This document shows, piece after piece, positions 23,678 to 32,672 of a stretch of 64,000 bases of DNA; within the stretch, counting starts at the first letter, position 1; every line of letters begins with the position of its first letter. A program made the translations under genes and the position numbers. This stretch comes from Hymenobacter cheonanensis (GTDB lineage Bacteria > Bacteroidota > Bacteroidia > Cytophagales > Hymenobacteraceae): positions 62,001 through 126,000 of the forward strand of contig NZ_JAUQSW010000013.1 of the NCBI RefSeq assembly GCF_030581075.1, given 5' to 3'. Below the pieces are notes generated by a model. That model had not been told where the DNA came from. It ran no database searches and worked only from the letters and a program-made list of their open reading frames with translations.

Positions 23678-26600
23678 TTAATAAGTCCGGCCTACTGGGC
23701 TCAGGTCGGCGGGCGGCGTCAGGGGCTGGGCATCCAGCTCCGGCGGGTGGGCCTCGAGGCTGACCTCGTGGTGGCCGCGCTGGTACTGGGCCAGGGCCCT
23801 AGCGCCGAAAAGCCAGAACACGACCGGCGTCACCACGATGTCGAGGAAAGTGGAGCTGAGCAGGCCGCCGAGGATGACGGTGGCCACCGGGTAGAGGATT
23901 TCCTTGCCCGGCGCGTCTTTGGCCAGCGTGAGCGGCACCAGGGCTAGGGCCGCCACCAGGGCCGTCATCAGCACCGGCACCAGCCGTTCGAGCGAGCCCC
24001 GGATAATCATCTCCTTGCTGAACTGCTCCCCTTCGTGCTCCACGAGGTGGATGTAGTGCGAAATCATCATGATGCCGTTGCGCGAGGCAATGCCGGTGAG
24101 CGTGATGAAGCCCACCAGCGAGGCAATGCTGAACGTGCCGCCCGTGAGCAGGACCGCCACCACCGAGCCGATGAGGGCCAGCGGAATGTTGAGCATAATC
24201 TGGCCCACCAGCAGCCCCGACTTGAAGTGCGCGTACAGCACCAGGAAGATGCCGGCCAGCGAGAATAGGCTCAGCCAAAGTATCTTCTGCGAGGCCGACT
24301 GCTGGCTTTCGAACTGCCCGCCGTAGGTCAAGTAGTAGCCCGCCGGCAGCTTCACCTGCTGGTTGATGCGGGCCTGTACTTCCTTCACCGTACTGCCCAG
24401 GTCGCGCCCGGCCACGTTCATCGAGATGGTAATGCGGCGCTGGGTGTTTTCGTGGTTGACGGTGTTTGGGCCGGGCTCGTAGCTCACGTCAGCGACCTGA
24501 CTTACCGGAATCAGGGCCCCCGAGGGCGTTTCGATGCGGGTCTGGGCGATGGTGGCGATGTCGTTGCGCTGGGCTTCGGGCAGCTTTACGATGAGGTCGA
24601 AGCGCTTCTGGCCGTCGAGCATCTGCGACACCACGTCGCCCTGAAACAGCGTTTCCAGCGTGGCCACCACCTGGCCGCGCTCCAGACCGTAGGCCCGCAG
24701 GGCGGCGTCGCGGGGACGCACCAGCAGCTGCGGAATCTGGACCTGCTTTTCGACCTGCAGGTCTACTACACCAGGCACCGCGCCGGCGGCCGTGCGGATT
24801 TCGTTGGCGTAGCGGCGCAATTCCAGCAAATCGTTACCAAATACTTTAATCGCTACCTGCGCCCGCACGCCGCTCAGCAGGTGGTCGAGGCGGTGGCTGA
24901 TGGGCTGGCCGATATTGACGTTAACGCCCGTAATCAGGGCCAGGCGCTGGCGCAGGTCGGAGAGGATTTCCTCCCGGCTGCGCATCTTTTTTCCCACTTG
25001 TTTCAACTCAGCCTCCGTTTTGAAGGCCACCTCGATTTCGGAGTTGTTCACCGACTCAGCGTGCTCGTCCAGCTCGGCGCGGCCGGTGCGGCGGGCCGTG
25101 TAGGCCACTTCCGGCAGCTGCAAAATCTGCTCCTCTCCCAGGGTGCTCAGCTTATTGGACTCGGTGAGCGAGGTGCCGGCCGGGGCTGAGAAATTGACCG
25201 TGAGCGAGCCCTCGTTGAAGGGCGGCAGAAACTCAGTGCCGAAGAAGGGCACCAGCGAGGCCGCCAGCGCAAACAGCAGCCCGGTGACCGTGAGCACTAC
25301 TTTCGGGTGGGTCAGGCCCCAGTTGAGCAGGCCCGTGTCCTTGCGCTTGAGCCAGCGCACGAGGCCACCCTCCTGCTCGGCGGCCCGAATCTGCTTCATC
25401 TGGGGCAGCAGGTAGTAGCAGAGTACCGGCGTCACGGTCAGCGACACGAACAGCGAGGCCACGATGCTGGTGATGTAGGCGATGCCCAGCGGCGCGAAAA
25501 TGCGCCCCTCCATGCCTTCGAGCGCGAACAGCGGTAGGAACACCAGCACCACGATGATGGTGGCGTACACGATAGAATTACGCACTTCCGAGGAGGCCGC
25601 GTAAATCACCTGTAAGGCTGGCCTAGGGTTGGGCAAATGCTGATTTTCACGCAGTCGCCGGAACACGTTTTCCACGTCCACAATGGCGTCATCGACCAGC
25701 TCGCCGATGGCGATGGCTAGCCCCCCTAGGGTCATAGTATTGATGGAAATGCCCGCGAAGCGGAACACCAGCGCCGTGACCAGTAGCGATAGTGGGATGG
25801 CCACCAGCGAAATAAAGGTGGTACGCACGTTCAGCAGAAAGGCAAACAGCACGATGACCACCAGGATGGCCCCGTCGCGCAGGGCCTCTTCGACGTTGGT
25901 AATCGACGACTCGATGAAGTCGGCCTGCTTGAACAGGCGGGTGTTCACCTGCACATCCTTGGGCAGCGAGGGCTTCAACTCGACCAGTGCTTTTTCCACG
26001 GCCTGGGTCAGGCCCACGGTGGCGGTGCCGGGCTGCTTTTCGATGCTCAGAATGACGGCGGGCTTGCCGTTTACGCTACCGTCGCCGCGCTTGAAGCGGG
26101 CCCCGAAGGCCACGTTGGCCACCTGCTTGACGCTGATGGGCGAGCCTTCGCGGTAGCCGACAATGATATTCTCGATGTCGGCCACCGAGCGCAGCCGCCC
26201 TAGGTTGCGAATGAGGACTTCCGAGCCGTTGCGGTCGAAGAAGTTGCCGGTGGTGTTGAGGTTGGAGCGGCGTAGGGCTTCCTCTACCTGCGTCACGGTC
26301 AGGCCCGTGGCGTTGAGACGGGGCATGTCCAGCAGCACCTGGTACTGGAGATTATCGCCGCCGATGGGGATGACCTGAGCCACGCCGGGGATGCTGAGCA
26401 GGCGCTGGCGCACGGTGTAGTTGGCCAGCGTGCGCAGGTCGGCCGCGTTGGTCTGGCTGCCCCCCGAGAGGCCCACCAGCATTATCTGGCCCATGACCGA
26501 GGAAATGGGCCCCAGCACCGGCGTGATACCAGTGGGCAGCTGCCCGCTCACGGTTTGCAGCTTCTCGGCCACAATCTGGCGGGCGGTGAAAATGTCGGTG

Positions 26601-26899
26601 CCGTAGTCGAACTCCACGAACACCATGCCCAGGCCGATGGCCGAGTTAGAGCGCACGGCCGCCACGCCGGTGGCCCCGTTCAGGGCCGTTTCCACGGGCA
26701 GCGTTACCAGAGCTTCCACTTCCTCGGGGGCCATGCCGGCAGCCTCCAGAAACACGGTCACGCGAGGGCGGTCCAGGTCGGGCAGCACGTCCACGGGCAA
26801 CTGGCGCGCCGTGTAGGTGCCGGCGATGAGCAGGCCCACGGCAAAGGCCAGCATGAGCAGGCGGTTTTGCAGGGCAAAACGAATGATTTTATCGAGCAT
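23678..26899 (-). CDS. Heavy-metal efflux RND permease (CusA/CzcA family)
   Basis: Inner-membrane proton-driven pump of 1073 residues, the engine of a tripartite CBA efflux system. About twelve membrane segments and two large periplasmic loops are arranged as usual (first segment near 13-30, FVEFDYGTDIF, LVKLPEAQRNDI). The charged signature of the fourth membrane segment reads AIGELVDDAIVDVENVFRR near residue 400. This differs from the DFGxxVDGAVVMVEN of CzcA and the AIGxMVDAAIVMIEN of CusA as I recall them, so copper versus divalent-cation specificity is open. Gene order with adaptor (3-bp gap) and TolC gene supports one operon. Confidence 0.94.
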   Translation of the reverse strand: MLDKIIRFALQNRLLMLAFAVGLLIAGTYTARQLPVDVLPDLDRPRVTVFLEAAGMAPEEVEALVTLPVETALNGATGVAAVRSNSAIGLGMVFVEFDYGTDIFTARQIVAEKLQTVSGQLPTGITPVLGPISSVMGQIMLVGLSGGSQTNAADLRTLANYTVRQRLLSIPGVAQVIPIGGDNLQYQVLLDMPRLNATGLTVTQVEEALRRSNLNTTGNFFDRNGSEVLIRNLGRLRSVADIENIIVGYREGSPISVKQVANVAFGARFKRGDGSVNGKPAVILSIEKQPGTATVGLTQAVEKALVELKPSLPKDVQVNTRLFKQADFIESSITNVEEALRDGAILVVIVLFAFLLNVRTTFISLVAIPLSLLVTALVFRFAGISINTMTLGGLAIAIGELVDDAIVDVENVFRRLRENQHLPNPRPALQVIYAASSEVRNSIVYATIIVVLVFLPLFALEGMEGRIFAPLGIAYITSIVASLFVSLTVTPVLCYYLLPQMKQIRAAEQEGGLVRWLKRKDTGLLNWGLTHPKVVLTVTGLLFALAASLVPFFGTEFLPPFNEGSLTVNFSAPAGTSLTESNKLSTLGEEQILQLPEVAYTARRTGRAELDEHAESVNNSEIEVAFKTEAELKQVGKKMRSREEILSDLRQRLALITGVNVNIGQPISHRLDHLLSGVRAQVAIKVFGNDLLELRRYANEIRTAAGAVPGVVDLQVEKQVQIPQLLVRPRDAALRAYGLERGQVVATLETLFQGDVVSQMLDGQKRFDLIVKLPEAQRNDIATIAQTRIETPSGALIPVSQVADVSYEPGPNTVNHENTQRRITISMNVAGRDLGSTVKEVQARINQQVKLPAGYYLTYGGQFESQQSASQKILWLSLFSLAGIFLVLYAHFKSGLLVGQIMLNIPLALIGSVVAVLLTGGTFSIASLVGFITLTGIASRNGIMMISHYIHLVEHEGEQFSKEMIIRGSLERLVPVLMTALVAALALVPLTLAKDAPGKEILYPVATVILGGLLSSTFLDIVVTPVVFWLFGARALAQYQRGHHEVSLEAHPPELDAQPLTPPADLSPVGRTY

Positions 26900-26902
26900 C
26901 CG

Positions 26903-28051
26903 CTATTGGTTGAGGTAGATGGATTTGAGCTGGTAGGTGCCCACGCTCACCACCCGGTCGTTCTCGTTCACGTCGCCACCCAGCAGCACCGTCTGCTCGC
27001 CGTTGGCGGAGCCGGGCTGCACGTAGTGGATTTTGAAGGTTTCGGGGTCGGTGTGCACGAAGACCACAGGCTTGCCGTTCAAATCGGTCAGCGCCGAAGT
27101 GGGCACCACCAGCTGCTTTTTGCCGCCGCCGCTGCGGCCCAGCACCTGCACGTTCACGGCCTGGCCAGCGCGGAACAGGTTGGTACCGGTGGGGTCGAGT
27201 TCCAGCACCAGCTGGCGGGCCTGGTTCACCGGGTTCACCACATTGCTGAACACCACCAGCCGGGCCGGGGCGCTTCCGGTTTGACCTTGCAGGCCTTCCA
27301 CCTGAAACTGGGCTCCTTCTGGAATCTTGTCCAAGTCCTGGGCGAACACCTGGGCTTCTACCCGCAGCTTGCCGGGGTTGAGCACCCGAAACAGCTCGTC
27401 GCCCTGGGTCACCTGCTGGCCCACCGCGAGGGTGAACACGTCCACCGTGCCGCTGATGGGCGAGGTAATCGTGACGCGGCGGTTGCTGGCCTGCCCGTTG
27501 AGAATGCCCGCGTTCTGGCGGGCCTGGCGCAGGCGCAGCTCGGCGGCTATCACGTCCTTGCGGGCCGCGATGTCGGCGATGGTTTGCAGGCGGGCGTAGT
27601 CCTGCTGGGCGGCGCGCAGTTCGGCCTGGGCGTTGGCCCGCTCGGTGCTGAGGCCGATTTGCTGGGTGGCATCGAGCGTTTGGTCGATGACAGCCAGCAC
27701 CTGCCCGGCGCGTACCGGCTGGCCCACCTTGGCCGAAAGGCTCACGATGCGCCCGGTCTGGGGCACCACTACCCGGCCTTCGCCCCCGGCGGCCGAGGCC
27801 ACGGTGCCATAGAGTGTCAGCCGGTTATAGGTATCGGAGTAGCCGGCCAGGGCCGTGCGCACCCCGAACAGGAACTGGCTTTCCTTGGGCAGAGCTACGG
27901 CATCGGTCAGGGCCACACCGGTCGAAGCCGGTGCGGCTCCGCCGTGGTCTTCGCCGCCGTGGGCCCACAGCGCGGCGGGCGGGGGCAGCAGCACGGAAAA
28001 GGATAGGCTGAGGGCGGCCGTGGCGGCGAGAAACTTATGCGTGGTTTTCAT
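26903..28051 (-). CDS. RND efflux periplasmic adaptor (CusB/CzcB family)
   Basis: Membrane-fusion protein of 382 residues joining permease and outer-membrane channel. The signal region runs to about residue 30, directly followed by a His/Asp metal-binding-like stretch (AHGGEDHGG). Then come lipoyl half (GRVVVPQTGRIVSLSAKVGQPVRAGQVLAVI), helical hairpin (ANAQAELRAAQQDYARLQTI), second lipoyl half (ITSPISGTVDVFTLAVGQQVTQGDELF) and beta-barrel domains. The start overlaps the upstream gene by 17 bp. The stop lies 3 bp before the permease. Confidence 0.92.
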   Translation of the reverse strand: MKTTHKFLAATAALSLSFSVLLPPPAALWAHGGEDHGGAAPASTGVALTDAVALPKESQFLFGVRTALAGYSDTYNRLTLYGTVASAAGGEGRVVVPQTGRIVSLSAKVGQPVRAGQVLAVIDQTLDATQQIGLSTERANAQAELRAAQQDYARLQTIADIAARKDVIAAELRLRQARQNAGILNGQASNRRVTITSPISGTVDVFTLAVGQQVTQGDELFRVLNPGKLRVEAQVFAQDLDKIPEGAQFQVEGLQGQTGSAPARLVVFSNVVNPVNQARQLVLELDPTGTNLFRAGQAVNVQVLGRSGGGKKQLVVPTSALTDLNGKPVVFVHTDPETFKIHYVQPGSANGEQTVLLGGDVNENDRVVSVGTYQLKSIYLNQ

Positions 28052-28646
28052 AAACAGCGGGCGTTGAAGTGGGGACGGCCGCTACTGGGCGACGGCGGCG
28101 CATAACCAGGGCAGTGGCGGCAATGCCGAGCGCAAAGGCCCCAAAGAGGAGCAGCACGGTTTTCCAGGAGCCGATGAGGGCCGGAGCCGAGGCGGCCGGT
28201 GCCGCCGCTACGGGCAGCAGCTTGCCGACCTCGATGCCCGAGAGCAGCATCAAATCGGCCTTGTCGCCGGCCACGATGTTCACGGCCAGGCTATACTTCT
28301 TATTAGCCGGAAACACGCCCTCGACCAGATAGGCCCCCGGCGACTTTTCACTGACGGCAAACTTCAGGTCGGCCGCTTCCGGGCAGGTCACGGTCAGCTT
28401 AGCCCCCTTGATGGGCGCGTTGGTGGCGTAGTCCGAAATGAAAAGGCGCATGTCCGCGTCTTTGCCCTTGGTCAGGGGCTCGAAGCGCAGCAGCAGCTCG
28501 AAGCTTTCGGACAGCGCCGCCACCGAGAATGTGGTAGCCACCGGCCCGGCCGAGGGTTTGGCCGCGTCGCCGTGGTCTTCGCCGCCGTGGGCGCGGGCCC
28601 CGGTGGCCAGCAGCAGGGCCAGCAAAAGCAGGAGGAGATTCTTCAT
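28035..28646 (-). CDS. Membrane-anchored periplasmic protein of the efflux operon
   Basis: 203 residues. Signal peptide to about residue 18, then the metal-binding-like AHGGEDHG, also found at the N-terminus of the adaptor. A beta-rich periplasmic domain follows (LLLRFEPLTKGKDADMRLFI; GAKLTVTCPEAADLKFAV; PGAYLVEGVFPANKKYSL). A C-terminal membrane anchor (VLLLFGAFALGIAATALVM) precedes a basic cytosolic tail. It sits between the TolC gene (TAATG overlap) and the adaptor gene (17-bp overlap), so it is a tightly coupled fourth component of the CBA system. Possibly a periplasmic metal donor. Confidence 0.8.
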   Translation of the reverse strand: MKNLLLLLLALLLATGARAHGGEDHGDAAKPSAGPVATTFSVAALSESFELLLRFEPLTKGKDADMRLFISDYATNAPIKGAKLTVTCPEAADLKFAVSEKSPGAYLVEGVFPANKKYSLAVNIVAGDKADLMLLSGIEVGKLLPVAAAPAASAPALIGSWKTVLLLFGAFALGIAATALVMRRRRPVAAVPTSTPAVYENHA

Positions 28647-29893
28647 TATTGTCCCCGCAGGTAGTTAAGTGCAACGATGGCCTGACGGTAGTCACGGATG
28701 GTTGTCAGGTAGGTATTCTGAATGGTAAAGGCCTGGTTCAGGCTCTGAATCAGCACCAGGTAGCTGATTTCGCCGGCCTTAAACAGGCGCTGCGACTGGC
28801 TGATGATGGCCCGCGACTGGGGCAGGCCGGTCTGCTCGTAGTAAGTGAGCGAGGCGGCGAACTTGCGCGTGTCGGCCAGGGCCTGCTGGTACTGGGTGCC
28901 CAGGTCGAGGCGCTGCACCTGCAGCTGGGCCTGGGCGGCCTTGCTGCGCGCCGTGGCCGCCTGCAGCTGCGCGCGGTAGGTCCAGAACCAGATGGGCACC
29001 GACACGCCGAACTGAAAGCGGTACTTAACTACGGAGTTCTCATAGGCTTGATTCTGATAGCCCAGCGTCAGGGCCGGGGTACGCCGCGCCCGCACCAGGC
29101 TGATGCCCGACTGGCTCAGCGCCACGTTCTGGCCGTAGTAAGCCAGCGTGGGGCTCAGGGCCACGGCGGCGCTGTCCTGCTGGGGTAGAGTGCCCAGCAG
29201 CTCCGCGCCGGCGCGGGCCAGCTCGGGGCCGGTCTGGCGCAGGTCGGCATCGGCGGTGAGGTTGGCTTCCGGCTGCCCGAGCAGCAGGCCTAGGCGGCGC
29301 TGCGCCGAACGCTGGTCCACCACGGCCTGGTCGAGCTGGTTGCGCACCTGCCGGGCTTCGGCTTCGGTGCTCACCCGCTGCAAGGCCGTTACCTCGCCGG
29401 CCTTGAACAGGCGGTCGGTGGCCACTTGCAGCGTTTGAAACAAGCTGTCCTGGTAGGTGAGCTGGCGCACCTGTGCCTCGGCGAACTGCAGGCTCAGGTA
29501 GGCTTGGCGCACGTCGCGCCGCACGGTGGCGCGGTTCACGTCGAGGCCCCGCTCGGCCAGGGTGATGCCGGCCTGCGCGGCCTGGGCCTGCCGGCGGTAC
29601 ACCGTGGGGAAATCAATGGTTTGCACTACGCCCGGGGCCCACCGCTCGCCCGTGGGCGCGGAAAACAGAAAGTCCGGGTTGGTGGGCGAGAAGCTGCCGC
29701 GCTTCAGGGCGCGCTGCTCCGCGATTTCCTCAGCCGACTGGCGCAGGCGCGGGTGCCGGCGCAGGGCCTGCTGCTCGGCGCTGTCGAGGCGCACCACGAC
29801 CTGCTGCGCCCCCGCCGGTCCGGCCAGCAGTACCAGCAGGAGCAGCAAGAGCCCGAACCGGCGCTGGCGAATGGGAAGATTGTTCATAAGCAT
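28646..29893 (-). CDS. TolC-family outer-membrane efflux channel (CusC/CzcC-like)
   Basis: 415 residues, signal peptide ending around residue 29 (LLAGPAGAQQ). Two TolC-type repeats of long helices are visible: first SAEQQALRRHPRLRQSAEEIAEQRALKRG up to LSLQFAEAQVRQLTYQ, then ALSPTLAYYGQNVALSQSGISLVRARRTP up to SLNQAFTIQNTYLTTIRDYRQA. It provides the outer-membrane exit duct of the metal efflux pump. First gene of the core operon; its stop codon overlaps the next start (TAATG). Note the typical FKAGE (V/I) xxL motif, which appears twice. Confidence 0.9.
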   Translation of the reverse strand: MLMNNLPIRQRRFGLLLLLLVLLAGPAGAQQVVVRLDSAEQQALRRHPRLRQSAEEIAEQRALKRGSFSPTNPDFLFSAPTGERWAPGVVQTIDFPTVYRRQAQAAQAGITLAERGLDVNRATVRRDVRQAYLSLQFAEAQVRQLTYQDSLFQTLQVATDRLFKAGEVTALQRVSTEAEARQVRNQLDQAVVDQRSAQRRLGLLLGQPEANLTADADLRQTGPELARAGAELLGTLPQQDSAAVALSPTLAYYGQNVALSQSGISLVRARRTPALTLGYQNQAYENSVVKYRFQFGVSVPIWFWTYRAQLQAATARSKAAQAQLQVQRLDLGTQYQQALADTRKFAASLTYYEQTGLPQSRAIISQSQRLFKAGEISYLVLIQSLNQAFTIQNTYLTTIRDYRQAIVALNYLRGQ

Positions 29894-29908
29894 GAGTTAG
29901 GCCGCTGG

Positions 29909-29935
29909 CCCCTCCGCCGGCAGCCGACGGAGGGG
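29909..29935 (-). terminator. Hairpin between metal-binding protein gene and TolC gene
   Basis: Perfect 8-bp arms CCCCTCCG (29909-29916) and CGGAGGGG (29928-29935) with an 11-base loop. It lies 44 bp after the stop at 29979 and 16 bp before the TolC start. No clear T-run; possibly an attenuator or processing site. Confidence 0.45.
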
Positions 29936-29978
29936 AGCGGGACACGAAGGGCGGCCCGGAGTCGGACCGCGCCGGTAG

Positions 29979-30506
29979 CTAGGATTTTTTGACCAGCGCC
30001 ATGCCGCACTTCGGGCATTTGCCCGGCGCGGTGGCGGCTACTTCGGGGTGCATGGGGCAGGCAAAGGCCGCGCCCACGGCTTTGTGGGCGTGGGCCTCGT
30101 CCAGCTTGTCGAAGCGCACGGTCAGGGCTTTGCCGTCGGCCGTGTTCAGCGTCACGATGGCCGTGCGCACCTTGGCCCCGGCGGGCAGCTTGGCCGTGAG
30201 GTGGTCGTCGCCGGCCAGGGCCAGCGGCACGGTCACGGTGGCATTGGTGGTCAGCTGCACCAGCACCGAGCCGCTCATGCCCTTGTTGGGCACGGCGCTC
30301 ATCTTGGCTCCCAGCAGGTAGAAGGCCAACTCGGTGGGCTGGGCCACCAGCTCCAGGTGGTAGGGGCTGGCCGAGCGCACCACGCCGCCGTGGGGGGCCA
30401 CGTGAGCGTGGGTTTCGCCGGCCGCCATTTCGGCGTGCTGGGCGTGGGCGAGGGGCGCGGCGGCCAGCAAAGCCAGCGCGGCGAAGAGGGTGCGAAGCAT
30501 TTTCAT
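29979..30506 (-). CDS. Periplasmic protein with C-terminal heavy-metal-binding domain
   Basis: 175 residues. Signal peptide (ALALLAAAPLAHAQ), then a His-rich stretch (HAEMAAGETHAHVAPHGG), a beta-sandwich-like middle (LELVAQPTELAFYLLG; GSVLVQLTTNATVTVPLAL), and a C-terminal YHS-like heavy-metal-binding domain: FACPMHPEV with GKCPKCGMALV. The Cys-Pro-Met-His / Cys-Pro-x-Cys-Gly-Met pattern is known from CusB- and SilB-associated metal chaperones. It is one of three adjacent genes with this domain and probably buffers or delivers copper or silver in the periplasm. Confidence 0.86.
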   Translation of the reverse strand: MKMLRTLFAALALLAAAPLAHAQHAEMAAGETHAHVAPHGGVVRSASPYHLELVAQPTELAFYLLGAKMSAVPNKGMSGSVLVQLTTNATVTVPLALAGDDHLTAKLPAGAKVRTAIVTLNTADGKALTVRFDKLDEAHAHKAVGAAFACPMHPEVAATAPGKCPKCGMALVKKS

Positions 30507-30537
30507 GGAGGACTGTAGCGGTGTATTTGGAGTGGGA

Positions 30538-31365
30538 TTAGGCTTTTTTGACCAAATCCATCTCGCAGGTGGGACACTTGCCGGGCTTGTTGCTGCGGCT
30601 GCCTTCGCAGCCCATCGGGCACTCGTACACGGCGGCCGAGGTCTTCATCTTGCCCTCGTTCTTGGTGTGCCAGTCCTTGAACTGCTGGATTTCCTTCTGC
30701 TGGGCATCAATCATCATTTGCGCCATCTCCTTGAGCTTGCTGTCCTTGCCGTGGGCCAGCTCGGCTTTGGCCATGTCCACGGCGCTCTGGTGGTGCACCG
30801 TCATGAGCATGTTGAAGTTCATGTCCGGGTCCGCCACCATCTGGGGCATGTTTTTCATCATGCCAGCCATTGAGGCCTTCATCTGGGCGGTGAAGGGGTC
30901 GGCCGGGTCCTGGGTCTTGTAGTTGGTCGGGGCCGAGTCGAGGCGTTCAGCGATGGGCTCCATTTCGCCGATTTCCTTCTGCTGGTCGGCCTTGATTTTT
31001 TCGGCCATCTGGCGCATGGTGGCATCCTTGCCGTCGCGCAGCTCGATGTCGGCCATGGCCACCGCGCCCTTGTGGTGCTCCAGCATCATGTGGGCAAAGT
31101 CGTGGTCGGTGTTGCCCTTCATTTTCATGGCGTCCATCTTGGCCATCATGTCGTTCATGGAGGCCATCAGGGGCGAAGCGCCGGCGGCACCGTCCGCCAT
31201 TTTCGAATGGTCCATGCCGGCCATGTCGCCGCCCGCAACGGTGGTGTCGGCCGTGGCCGAGGTCGTCTCAGTAGCCGTGGTGTCGGCCGATTTGTCGGCG
31301 TTGCAGCTGCCCAGCAGCAGGGTGCCCGAACAGAGGGCGGCGAGGATAAATGCGGACTTTTTCAT
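30538..31365 (-). CDS. DUF305 lipoprotein with C-terminal heavy-metal-binding domain
   Basis: 275-residue lipoprotein with lipobox LLLGS-C21. A Thr/Ser/Ala linker leads to a Met-rich patch (MAGMDHSKM; MNDMMAKMDAMKMKG). Two DUF305 repeats follow, each with the metal-site pattern HDFAHMMLEHHKGAVAMA (about 88-105) and NFNMLMTVHHQSAVDMAK (about 183-200). The C-terminus has a heavy-metal-binding domain (YECPMGCEG, GKCPTCEMDLV) in which the usual His after CPM is Gly. Cell-envelope copper or silver sequestration is likely. 49 bp separate it from the next gene upstream. Confidence 0.88.
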   Translation of the reverse strand: MKKSAFILAALCSGTLLLGSCNADKSADTTATETTSATADTTVAGGDMAGMDHSKMADGAAGASPLMASMNDMMAKMDAMKMKGNTDHDFAHMMLEHHKGAVAMADIELRDGKDATMRQMAEKIKADQQKEIGEMEPIAERLDSAPTNYKTQDPADPFTAQMKASMAGMMKNMPQMVADPDMNFNMLMTVHHQSAVDMAKAELAHGKDSKLKEMAQMMIDAQQKEIQQFKDWHTKNEGKMKTSAAVYECPMGCEGSRSNKPGKCPTCEMDLVKKA

Positions 31366-31415
31366 GGGGTTTGGGTTGGGATTGAAGGTGAAAAAATGAG
31401 GTGTATGGGCGCGGG

Positions 31416-32363
31416 CTAGGCCTTCACGTTGATGGTGAAGTCGCCGGTGTGAATCTGCCCGCCGTGGTTGAATTGCAGGAAAACGCGGTACAGGCCGGGC
31501 TTTTCGAAGTTGGTGTTGAAGCCGATGACCGGGCCCTTGTCGGCCTGGTCGTTGGGGTGCACGTGCAGGTAGCGCTCGGTGTCTTCGCTGATGACCACCA
31601 CGTGGCCCAGCGCCCCGAGGTACTTATCCAGGTCCGTCACCGGCTGCCCGTTCTTGCTCAGGCTGATTTTCATGCCCAGCAGCTGCCCTACTTTCAGTTC
31701 TTTGTCAAATGCGAGGGTGGCCTGGTAGCCATCCTGGCTCCACTGCAGCTGGTCTTTGCTGAACTTGACGGGCGTGTACTTGGGTCCCTGCACGCTCACC
31801 ACCTGGCGGCCGAGCTGGTGGCCGCTGCCGTCAGGCGTGTAGTCCTGAAACAGCACGTACTCACCGCCCTTGGGGAAGGTGAACGGTACTTTGTAGTTGC
31901 CATCGGCCGTGAATTCGGGGTGCTCGTGGTCGAACACCGACAGGTCCTTGCGCACGATGATGAGGTGGATTTTCTTCTCGTGCACTAACGCCAGCGGCAC
32001 CGGGGCTTTCTCGTTGCCGACTTCCTGCGGGGTATAGGTCAGCGTGGCGGGCTGGCCGGCCACCAGCTGCATGGGCTTCGGCTCGAACTGCATCTGGTAG
32101 CTTTTGCCGTTGCTCACCTGGTCGTTGTGGACCAGCTCCATGCCGCACTTGGGGCACTTCTCGCCGGGCTTGGTGCTGGTCACCTCCGGGTGCATGGGGC
32201 AGGCGTAGGTGTGACCCCCGGCGTGTTCGGCCGTGCTGTCGGGCGCGGTGCCGGTGGGCGTGGTAACGGTGTTGGTGGCGCTGCTGCTGGACGAATCCGA
32301 GGAGCAGCTGGCAACGGTGATAACGCTGGCAGCGGCCAGCAGCGGAACAAGAAAGCGGTTCAT
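31416..32363 (-). CDS. Lipoprotein with heavy-metal-binding domain and C-terminal beta domains
   Basis: 315 residues from the ATG at 32363 (MNRFLVPLLAAASVITVASC); the longer frame upstream has no family features. Lipobox VAS-C19, a Ser/Thr linker, then the heavy-metal-binding domain (TYACPMHPEV, GEKCPKCGMELV) near residues 52-78. The remaining 230 residues are beta-rich and include HVVVISEDTERYLHVHPND and RVFLQFNHGGQIHTGDFTI, which are typical of copper-island proteins of Bacteroidetes. Outer-envelope metal binding is inferred. Confidence 0.85.
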   Translation of the reverse strand: MNRFLVPLLAAASVITVASCSSDSSSSSATNTVTTPTGTAPDSTAEHAGGHTYACPMHPEVTSTKPGEKCPKCGMELVHNDQVSNGKSYQMQFEPKPMQLVAGQPATLTYTPQEVGNEKAPVPLALVHEKKIHLIIVRKDLSVFDHEHPEFTADGNYKVPFTFPKGGEYVLFQDYTPDGSGHQLGRQVVSVQGPKYTPVKFSKDQLQWSQDGYQATLAFDKELKVGQLLGMKISLSKNGQPVTDLDKYLGALGHVVVISEDTERYLHVHPNDQADKGPVIGFNTNFEKPGLYRVFLQFNHGGQIHTGDFTINVKA

Positions 32364-32412
32364 GAGAACGGGTATGGGATGGGAAATGCGGGGCCGAAAA
32401 GGCCGTTGGGGC

Positions 32413-32544
32413 CTACGCCTGCCACTGCTGCCAGAGCACGAAGCCCAGCGCGGCAGCCAGCCCGGCGTAGAGCAGGTAGGACAGCCAGCGACGGCCCGGC
32501 CCACGGGAGGGCGGCGCACCGGCCTCCTGACAGCAACTCTTCAT
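32413..32544 (-). CDS. Small Cys-containing single-span membrane protein
   Basis: 43 residues from the ATG at 32544: MKSCCQEAGAPP, a basic stretch (RGPGRRW), one membrane segment (LSYLLYAGLAAALGFVLW) and a short tail. The vicinal Cys pair at the N-terminus would face the cytosol and could bind Cu(I). Lies 49 bp upstream of the lipoprotein gene on the same strand. The small size makes the call less certain, but length, composition and placement argue for a real gene. Confidence 0.6.
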   Translation of the reverse strand: MKSCCQEAGAPPSRGPGRRWLSYLLYAGLAAALGFVLWQQWQA

Positions 32545-32613
32545 TGCGGGGGAGGGAAAACTAGGAAAATGGGGGAAGGGGGCGCAGCTTAGCCACGCGA
32601 GCGAGCAAACGAA

Positions 32614-32657
32614 AAGGCCCGCCCCGGACATAGCATAGCTATGCCGGCGCGAGCCTT
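32614..32657 (-). terminator. Terminator after the His-rich protein gene
   Basis: Long imperfect stem: AAGGCCCGCCCCGG (from 32614) pairs with CCGGCGCGAGCCTT (ending 32657), with CATAG/CTATG pairing near the loop. On the minus strand it is followed by TTCGTTTG. It begins 16 bp past the stop at 32673. Confidence 0.78.
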
Positions 32658-32672
32658 AGCGCGTCGGAAGAA

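Noticed and set aside
26555..28006. 483-residue plus-strand open frame over the adaptor and permease genes
   Set aside because: It lies opposite two recognised efflux genes and is low-complexity.
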